From: Oscillospiraceae bacterium
GTDB taxonomy: Bacteria; Bacillota; Clostridia; Oscillospirales; Oscillospiraceae
Reading direction: 5' to 3'
Length of the DNA: 64,000 nucleotides
Assembly (NCBI GenBank): GCA_902791215.1
Contig: CADAUZ010000017.1
Location: 25,746 to 89,745 of the forward strand
How positions within the stretch are numbered: the first letter of the stretch is position 1; each line of letters opens with the position of its first letter. The translations under genes were made by a program, and so were the position numbers. This document shows positions 45,701 through 51,258 of this stretch, in pieces. Below the pieces are notes generated by a model that did not search any database, was not told the origin of the DNA, and worked only from the letters and a program-made list of their open reading frames with translations.

Positions 45701-45737
45701 AAAAAACAAACCCGGAAAACTCCTATGGTTTTCCGGG
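45701..45737 (-). terminator. Attenuator terminator upstream of metN
   Basis: On the minus strand CCCGGAAAAC and GTTTTCCGGG form a perfect 10-bp stem with a 7-nt loop, followed by TTTGTTTTTT. It lies between the Met/Cys leader peptide and metN, so readthrough is needed for metNIQ expression. TTTCCG in the last codons of the leader (45765-45770) could pair with CGGAAA of the 5' arm as a short antiterminator. Confidence 0.85.
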
Positions 45738-45759
45738 CCTGATGGAATGACCGAATCGA

Positions 45760-45870
45760 TCAAACGGAAAGCACACAGGGCGAGTCACATTTTTGGGCGC
45801 ACATCATCTTGCACATGCCGCACATGTACATTTCCATCATCATGCTGTTGCAGACAGTGGCGGTACGCAT
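45760..45870 (-). CDS. Methionine/cysteine-rich leader peptide of the metNIQ operon
   Basis: This 36-codon ORF has ATG 45870 behind GGAAAGGAG and a TGA at 45760. It encodes nine Met and six Cys, including runs SMMMEMYMCGMC and KMMC. A consensus promoter lies 32 nt upstream, and an intrinsic terminator follows 22 nt after the stop, ahead of metN. This is the layout of ribosome-mediated attenuation: shortage of charged tRNA-Met or tRNA-Cys would stall the ribosome on the leader and change RNA folding. A metal-binding microprotein (Met/Cys-rich) is an alternative, but the operon context favours a leader. Confidence 0.75.
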   Translation of the reverse strand: MRTATVCNSMMMEMYMCGMCKMMCAQKCDSPCVLSV

Positions 45871-45901
45871 CGTGACAAGCTCCTTTCCATTGATTGCCTG
45901 C

Positions 45902-45930
45902 ATTATAGTCTCGCGCTGTCCGCTTGTCAA
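45902..45930 (-). promoter_or_regulatory. metNIQ operon promoter (TTGACA-17-TATAAT)
   Basis: On the minus strand TTGACA (45925-45930) and TATAAT (45902-45907) are exactly 17 bp apart, a perfect consensus. Such a strong promoter suits an operon controlled afterwards by termination. Confidence 0.92.
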
Positions 45931-46043
45931 GCGGCGCGGCGCAGTTTCATGAATTTAACCATGCAAAGCGAAAAAGAATTTCAAAGAGATGAAGGATTTG
46001 CACAAATCCACCGGAGTGATATGCAGGGAAGCGGTTCCACATC

Positions 46044-46072
46044 TTGACAATAATGCGCTAAATTGCTAAAAT
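46044..46072 (+). promoter_or_regulatory. metA promoter (TTGACA-17-TAAAAT)
   Basis: TTGACA (46044-46049) and TAAAAT (46067-46072) are 17 bp apart, 77 nt upstream of the metA start. The short leader shows no SAM riboswitch or T-box that I can recognise. Confidence 0.82.
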
Positions 46073-46148
46073 CCCGGTCAGGCGCGGCGGACCTGGCTGC
46101 TGTCATGGATAACGCGCGCAACGATAAAATCTCACAGGAGGTCGGCAA

Positions 46149-47075
46149 ATGCCTATCAAGATACCCAACCAGCTCCCGGCAACGCAGGTGCTGGAAAGCG
46201 AAAATATCTTCGTCATGACGGAGAGCCGGGCCATGACCCAGGACATCCGCCCGCTGCAGGTACTGCTTTTGAACCTGATGCCGACCAAGATCGCCACCGA
46301 GACCCAGCTATCCCGGCTTTTGAGCAACACGCCTTTGCAGGTGGAGCTGGAGCTGATGCAGACCAGCACCTACACGGCGCGCAACACCGCCCCGGAGCAC
46401 ATGCTGAAATTCTACACGGACTTTGAACATGTCAAACAGCGCTACTTTGACGGCATGGTCATTACCGGCGCGCCGGTGGAGAAGCTGCCCTTTGAGAAGG
46501 TGGAGTACTGGGACGAGCTTTGCCGGATCATGGAGTGGAGCAAGACCCATGTGCACAGCACCTTTCACATCTGCTGGGCGGCGCAGGCGGCGCTTTACTA
46601 TCACTACGGCATCCCCAAGTACCCGCTCCGGGAAAAGCTCTCGGGCGTCTACGCCCACCGGGTGGACAGGCGCAGCTCCATGCTCATGCGCGGCTTTGAC
46701 GAGGTTTTCTATGTGCCCCACTCCCGCAACACGACCGTGAAGCTGGAGGATGTGCGCGCCTGCTCCAAGCTCAAGATCCTCGCCACCTCCGAAAAGGCGG
46801 GACTATACGCCGCCGCGACCGAGGGCGGACGGCAGATCTTCATTACCGGCCACTCCGAGTATGACGCCGACACCCTGAAAAATGAATACCTCCGCGACGT
46901 AAACCAGGGCATCGACCCCCATGTGCCGGAGAACTATTTTCCCGACGGCGATCCCACGCGCGCCCCGCTCGTCACCTGGCGCAGCCACGCCAATCTTCTC
47001 TACATGAACTGGCTCAACTACTTCGTCTATCAGTCCACCCCCTACGAGATCGAGACCATCGAGCCGATCAGGTGA
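46149..47075 (+). CDS. metA: Homoserine O-acyltransferase MetA (probably acetyl-CoA specific)
   Basis: This 308-residue enzyme activates homoserine for methionine synthesis. The catalytic Cys142 is in HICWAAQAAL and the His is in ITGHSEYD. Residue 111 is Glu (ITGAPVEKLPF). In studied MetA proteins Glu111 goes with acetyl-CoA and Gly111 with succinyl-CoA, so this is likely a homoserine O-acetyltransferase despite its usual annotation. ATG 46149 follows CAGGAGGT. It is divergent from metNIQ, forming a methionine uptake/synthesis locus. Confidence 0.95.
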   Translation: MPIKIPNQLPATQVLESENIFVMTESRAMTQDIRPLQVLLLNLMPTKIATETQLSRLLSNTPLQVELELMQTSTYTARNTAPEHMLKFYTDFEHVKQRYFDGMVITGAPVEKLPFEKVEYWDELCRIMEWSKTHVHSTFHICWAAQAALYYHYGIPKYPLREKLSGVYAHRVDRRSSMLMRGFDEVFYVPHSRNTTVKLEDVRACSKLKILATSEKAGLYAAATEGGRQIFITGHSEYDADTLKNEYLRDVNQGIDPHVPENYFPDGDPTRAPLVTWRSHANLLYMNWLNYFVYQSTPYEIETIEPIR

Positions 47076-47140
47076 GATTCCGACAGAAAAAGCGAGCTGT
47101 CTCAAATGGTTTGTTAAAGCGCTTAACCTCCGGGTTCAGC

Positions 47141-47289
47141 GTAGGGGCCGACGCCCTCGGCGGCCCGTGCGGAACAACTTGAAAACATAAAGAAATCCCC
47201 GGCAAAAACGTACAACTGTGCGTCTTTGCCAGGGATAAGTGCATTTTTTCAGAATCCACTGCCAGGCCGCCGAGGGCGTCGGCCCCTAC
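47141..47289. repeat. GTAGGGGC/GCCCCTAC element, family B, copy 4
   Basis: A 149-bp element. Its ends GTAGGGGCCGACGCCCTCGG and CCGAGGGCGTCGGCCCCTAC are long mutual inverses but differ from the copies at 33300 and 36311. The centre holds a further long imperfect hairpin (ATCCCCGGCAAA.../...TTTGCCAGGGAT, 47194-47237). Confidence 0.85.
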
Positions 47290-47331
47290 AATGCCAATTG
47301 ACTTTTTTCACAGCCCCTTCTTGCACATTCC

Positions 47332-48159
47332 TCAAATATAATGGAAGCGGAAATAATCCACAATGAGCGCGATGCCCGCCGCGGCGATGCTGCGGCCGTC
47401 GGGGGTGAGGTAGGCGTCGGACAGATAGCCGTTCTCGTCGTTAAGGAAGGAGGCAAGGTCGGCGTAGTAGGCGCCCGTGTCGGTGCAAACCTGACGGATC
47501 CAGTTGTTGGCGCGGGAGATGAGCGCCGGGGTCAGGCCGTCGCTGCCCTGGTAGTTGGAGCTGATGGACGCGATGGAGCAGACCACCACGTTGGTGGAGG
47601 GGCTTGCGCTGCGAAGACTGTTGATCAAGCCGGTGTAGCCGTCGATGAACTCCTGCTCACTGGTCTCGGCAAGGCCGTCGCCGCCCAGGTAGATGACCAC
47701 CGTTTTGGGCCGCGTGACCATGGCGGCGTTTGAGGGGGTGATCTGCGAGCCGTCCACAAACACGATGTTGTTCTCGGCGGCGTTCTTCGCGGGCAGCCCG
47801 GAGCCGTCGTCCGTCCAGATCTGGGGGATGATGCCGTCGCCGTAGTTGGCGGCATAGGTCTTGATGCCCATGATGGTCTTGTCGCAGAGGAAGGTCATAT
47901 TGAACACGCTCTCCAGGTTTCCCTTGGTGCTCTCGGGCAGGGGCGTGAGAGTCTTCACGGCGGTCTCCATCCCGGCAATATCGCTGCCTTTGACCTTTTT
48001 GGTGCGCTCGATCTGACCGAGGGTGATGGTGCCGTCGGCGCGGGTCTCGCTGTTCTTGCGCGACATGGCGAAGATCAGCCCCACCAGCATCGCCACCAGA
48101 CACAGCAGGATCGACGCCGCCCACAGCATGTTTTTGAAATTGGAAAGCTTGTCTTTCAT
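47332..48159 (-). CDS. Membrane-anchored SGNH-like protein with degenerate catalytic motifs
   Basis: A 275-residue protein with one N-terminal membrane segment (about 12-32) and an outer SGNH/GDSL-type domain (about 85-275), suggested by the TVVIYLGGDGLAE strand-loop (block III position), the NVVVCSIASIS strand and a C-terminal DAYLTPDGRS block. The first block reads FLCDKTIMGIKTY where GDS is expected, and the last lacks the usual Asp-x-x-His. So both catalytic Ser and His appear lost, and a binding rather than hydrolytic role is likely. The family call is tentative. It stands alone between metA and the EF-G-like gene. Confidence 0.65.
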   Translation of the reverse strand: MKDKLSNFKNMLWAASILLCLVAMLVGLIFAMSRKNSETRADGTITLGQIERTKKVKGSDIAGMETAVKTLTPLPESTKGNLESVFNMTFLCDKTIMGIKTYAANYGDGIIPQIWTDDGSGLPAKNAAENNIVFVDGSQITPSNAAMVTRPKTVVIYLGGDGLAETSEQEFIDGYTGLINSLRSASPSTNVVVCSIASISSNYQGSDGLTPALISRANNWIRQVCTDTGAYYADLASFLNDENGYLSDAYLTPDGRSIAAAGIALIVDYFRFHYI

Positions 48160-48225
48160 GGCGTTCCCTCGCTTTGAAAAATATGGGCGACCGTCAGGCC
48201 GCCCATATTACGGTTTTGAATCGGA

Positions 48226-50235
48226 TTACTCCTGCTCGGCCAGAGCCTTGGCCTCTTCGATGACCTTCTGCTGCACGTTGCCGGGGGCTTCCTCGTAACG
48301 CACGAACTTGCAGGTGAAGGAGCCGGCGCCCTGGGTCATGGAGCGCAGGTCGATGGTGTAGGAGCTCATCTCGGCCAGGGGAACCTCGGCCTCGATGGTG
48401 GTCATGCCGTCCTCGGCGGGCATGGAGCCCATCATGGTGCCGCGGCGCTTGGAGTTGATGTCGCCGATGATGGCGCCCTGGAACTCATCGGGGACGGTGA
48501 CGAAGAGCTGGCCGATGGGCTCGAGGATGGTGGGCTTGGCCCTGGGGATGCCGTCCTGGTAGGCCAGGCGCGCGGCGGTCTGGAAGGCCATATCGTTGGA
48601 GTCGACGGGGTGGTAGGAGCCGTCGTACAGGGTGGCCTTGAGGCCGACTAGCGGGTAACCGGCGAGCACGCCCTTCTGGACTGCGTTGCGCAGGCCCTTT
48701 TCGACGGAGGGGAAGAAGTTCTTGGGGACGGAGCCGCCGAAGACTTCCTCGGCGAAGATCATGTCGTCCTGCTCGTCCTGGGGCTCGAAGCGGATCCACA
48801 CGTCACCGAACTGGCCGGAACCGCCGGACTGCTTCTTGTGACGGCCGTGGGCCTCGACCTTGCCCTTGATCTTCTCGCGGTAGGCGACGCGGGCGGGCTT
48901 GAGCTCGGTGTCGACATTGTAGAGGTTCTTGAGCTTGGAGCAGAGGACGCCGATCTGGATGTCGCCTGCGCCGGAAATGACCATCTGGTGAGTCTCGGCG
49001 TTGTTGACGAGGGTGAAGGAGATATCTTCCTCACCGAGCTTGGTCAGGCCGCCTGCGACCTTGTCGTCCTGGCCCTTGGTCTTGGGCGCGATGCACATGG
49101 AGTAGCAGGGCTCGGGAATGTCGATGGGGGGCAGCTCGATATCGTCCTTGGAGTCGGTGACGGTGTCGCCGGTCTTCCAGTCCATCTTGCCGATGGCCAC
49201 AATGTCGCCGCAGCAGGCCTCGGTGACCTCGGTGCTCTTCTTGCCGCACATGGTGTACAGGCGGCCGAGCTTATCGGTGGAGGAGGCGCGGACGTTGCGC
49301 AGGGACATGCCGGCGGTGATCTTGCCGGAGAGGACCTTGACAAAGCTGTACTTGCCGAACTTGTCGGACACGGTCTTGAACACAAAGCCGAGCACGCCGT
49401 CGTTCTTTGCCTCGGGGGCGGGGCAGTAGTCGGCGATGCCCTGGAGCATGGCGATGGTGCCGACGTTGGTCATGGCGTCGGTGGCGAACACGGGAACGAC
49501 AGCGCGCTCCTTCACGCCGACCTTGAGGCCCTCGATGATGTCGGCCTCTTCAAGCTCCATGGTCTCGAAGAACTTCTCCATGAGCTCCTCGGTGGCGCCT
49601 GCGGCGGCCTCCATGAGCTCAGCGCGCAGATCCTCCACATGGCCCGCGTCGGCGGCGGGGACAGCGGTCTTCTCAGCCTTGTTGCCCTTGGTGATGTAGG
49701 CAACGTTGTGCACCAGATCGATGACGCCCTTGCCGTCGGAGGTGGGGATGGTGACGGGGCAGATGATGGAGCCGTACTTGCCCTTGAGGGTCTCGAGGGC
49801 CTTGAAGTAATCGCCGTGCTCCTCGTTGCACTTGGAGATGCAGAACATGACGGGCAGCTTTGCGTTCTTCAGGTAGTTCCAGCTTCTCTGACCGCCGACG
49901 GGCAGGGACTCCGCCGTATCCTTGGCGGAGGTGACGATGACGCCGCACTCCACAGCGCGCAGGGCGCACAGCACGTCGCCCACGAAGTCGAAATAGCCGG
50001 GGCAGTCGAGGACGTTGATTTTATTGCCTGCGAAGTTCACCGGGGCGATGGAGGTGGCGATGGTGATCTGGCGGGCGGTTTCCTCTGCGTCGTAGTCGCA
50101 GACGGTGGTGCCGTCGGCGACCTTGCCCATGCGGTCGATGGCGCCGGTGCAGTAGAGCATGCTCTCAGCAAGGCTGGTTTTGCCGTTGTTGCCGTGGCCG
50201 ATCAGGCAGATGTTGCGAATGTTTTTCGTTTCCAT
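48226..50235 (-). CDS. Elongation factor G-like GTPase (EF-G paralogue)
   Basis: This 669-residue five-domain EF-G relative has G1 GHGNNGKT (13-20). G3 is DCPGYFDF (77-84), with Tyr81 where EF-G has the catalytic His. The G4 position reads SKCN (134-137) instead of NKxD, so guanine specificity may differ. Domain IV and the C-terminus (DLRSMTQGAGSFTCKFVRYEEAP) are EF-G-like. It is shorter than canonical FusA (about 690) and stands alone, away from the rpsL-rpsG-tuf cluster. Related EF-G2-type paralogues are frequent in Clostridia. Possible roles are ribosome recycling or rescue, not proven. Confidence 0.88.
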   Translation of the reverse strand: METKNIRNICLIGHGNNGKTSLAESMLYCTGAIDRMGKVADGTTVCDYDAEETARQITIATSIAPVNFAGNKINVLDCPGYFDFVGDVLCALRAVECGVIVTSAKDTAESLPVGGQRSWNYLKNAKLPVMFCISKCNEEHGDYFKALETLKGKYGSIICPVTIPTSDGKGVIDLVHNVAYITKGNKAEKTAVPAADAGHVEDLRAELMEAAAGATEELMEKFFETMELEEADIIEGLKVGVKERAVVPVFATDAMTNVGTIAMLQGIADYCPAPEAKNDGVLGFVFKTVSDKFGKYSFVKVLSGKITAGMSLRNVRASSTDKLGRLYTMCGKKSTEVTEACCGDIVAIGKMDWKTGDTVTDSKDDIELPPIDIPEPCYSMCIAPKTKGQDDKVAGGLTKLGEEDISFTLVNNAETHQMVISGAGDIQIGVLCSKLKNLYNVDTELKPARVAYREKIKGKVEAHGRHKKQSGGSGQFGDVWIRFEPQDEQDDMIFAEEVFGGSVPKNFFPSVEKGLRNAVQKGVLAGYPLVGLKATLYDGSYHPVDSNDMAFQTAARLAYQDGIPRAKPTILEPIGQLFVTVPDEFQGAIIGDINSKRRGTMMGSMPAEDGMTTIEAEVPLAEMSSYTIDLRSMTQGAGSFTCKFVRYEEAPGNVQQKVIEEAKALAEQE

Positions 50236-50310
50236 GTGTCGTTTCCTCTCTGTTGAAGTATATGCAAAGAATGAATCTGTGATCTTTGTCGATCAATTTG
50301 CAATCAATTT

Positions 50311-50339
50311 ATTATATACTATGGCGCTTTGCTTGGCAA
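50311..50339 (-). promoter_or_regulatory. Promoter of the EF-G-like gene (TTGCCA-17-TATAAT)
   Basis: On the minus strand TTGCCA (50334-50339) and TATAAT (50311-50316) are 17 bp apart, giving a leader of about 70 nt. Confidence 0.75.
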
Positions 50340-50358
50340 GAGCAAATTTTAAAGAAAA

Positions 50359-50381
50359 ATGCCGGGGCAATTCCCCGGCAT
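50359..50381 (-). terminator. Hairpin with T run on the minus strand
   Basis: ATGCCGGGG (50359-50367) and CCCCGGCAT (50373-50381) form a 9-bp stem, and TTTTTCTTT follows on the minus strand. It would stop antisense transcription before it enters the EF-G-like promoter. Confidence 0.6.
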
Positions 50382-50436
50382 GGAGTATTCAGAAGCGGCA
50401 TTTTGTGCGATACTGAAAAACAATCATTAAAAAGGA

Positions 50437-50466
50437 TTGACAAGACCGGCCCTGAGTATTTATTAT
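50437..50466 (+). promoter_or_regulatory. Promoter of the DUF1269-like gene (TTGACA-18-TATTAT)
   Basis: TTGACA (50437-50442) and TATTAT (50461-50466) are 18 bp apart, about 77 nt upstream of the gene. Confidence 0.65.
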
Positions 50467-50542
50467 GATAACAACAGGTTAGAAAACAGGCACACGATAT
50501 ACCTGGCTTTTCTATATTAAAAAACGAAAGGAAGCAAACGAC

Positions 50543-51196
50543 ATGTTAAACATCGTAGCGGCAATCTTTGAAGTGGAGAGCGAAGGCTATCAGGCCATGA
50601 CCATGCTGTCCCACACCCCGGTCATCGACAAGACCAAGATCCTCCAGATGTCACTTGTGAAACGCGAAAACGGCACACTGAAGATCTGCGACGGCTTTGA
50701 CTCCGGCATCATCTCGGGCGACGACACCATCAAGGGCGGCCTGCTGGGCGGCCTGATCGGCATTCTGGGCGGCCCGCTGGGCGTACTGCTGATGGGCTCC
50801 TACGGCGCGCTGGCAGGCTCGCTGCTGGACGCGGGCGACGCGCTTGACAGTGCCACCGTCATCGAGAAGGTGGCGGAGAAGCTGGTCGACGGTGAGGTCG
50901 CGCTCATTGCGACGGTGGACGAGGAGAATGAGGACGTGCTTGACGGCAAGCTCAACGCCTTCAAGGTCGTCATCGCCCGCTTTGACGCCGCCGTGGTCGC
51001 CAAAGAGGTGGAGCAGGCTGCCCAGGCCGAGAAGGAGATGCAGCGCCTGGCCCGTGTCGAGCTGCGCGAGGCCAAGAAGAAAGAGCTGAAGGCAAAGGAA
51101 GAGGCGGACGCGGCCAAGTTCAACGCCGATCTCAAAGCCGAGATCGAAGAGCTCAAAGAAACGTTCAAGGACAAGCGCAACTATACCCCCGACTGA
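50543..51196 (+). CDS. DUF1269-like protein with glycine-rich hydrophobic segment and coiled-coil tail
   Basis: A 217-residue protein of unknown function. Residues 1-60 form an alpha/beta domain (MLNIVAAIFEVESEGYQA). A Gly-rich hydrophobic segment (about 64-95, GGLLGGLIGILGGPLGVLLMG) is typical of DUF1269-like membrane-associated proteins, and a second alpha/beta stretch has VIEKVAEKLVDGEVALIATVDEE. Residues about 150-210 are a highly charged coiled coil rich in Ala, Glu and Lys. Homologues are sometimes stress-induced, but no role is established. It is monocistronic, with a clear promoter and terminator. Confidence 0.75.
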   Translation: MLNIVAAIFEVESEGYQAMTMLSHTPVIDKTKILQMSLVKRENGTLKICDGFDSGIISGDDTIKGGLLGGLIGILGGPLGVLLMGSYGALAGSLLDAGDALDSATVIEKVAEKLVDGEVALIATVDEENEDVLDGKLNAFKVVIARFDAAVVAKEVEQAAQAEKEMQRLARVELREAKKKELKAKEEADAAKFNADLKAEIEELKETFKDKRNYTPD

Positions 51197-51211
51197 TCGG
51201 AACAAAGGAAC

Positions 51212-51243
51212 ACCCCCGGCGAACATGCTTCGCCGGGGGTTTC
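51212..51243 (+). terminator. Terminator between convergent genes
   Basis: ACCCCCGGCGAA (51212-51223) pairs with TTCGCCGGGGGT (51229-51240), followed by TTTC. It lies between the DUF1269-like gene and the convergent membrane protein. Confidence 0.85.
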
Positions 51244-51258
51244 ATCATGTATAAAGCT

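Noticed and set aside
45653..46148. Possible SAM riboswitch or T-box between metN and metA.
   Set aside because: No conserved SAM-I core, no T-box sequence and no long leader. The only strong leader features are the Met/Cys ORF and the terminator.
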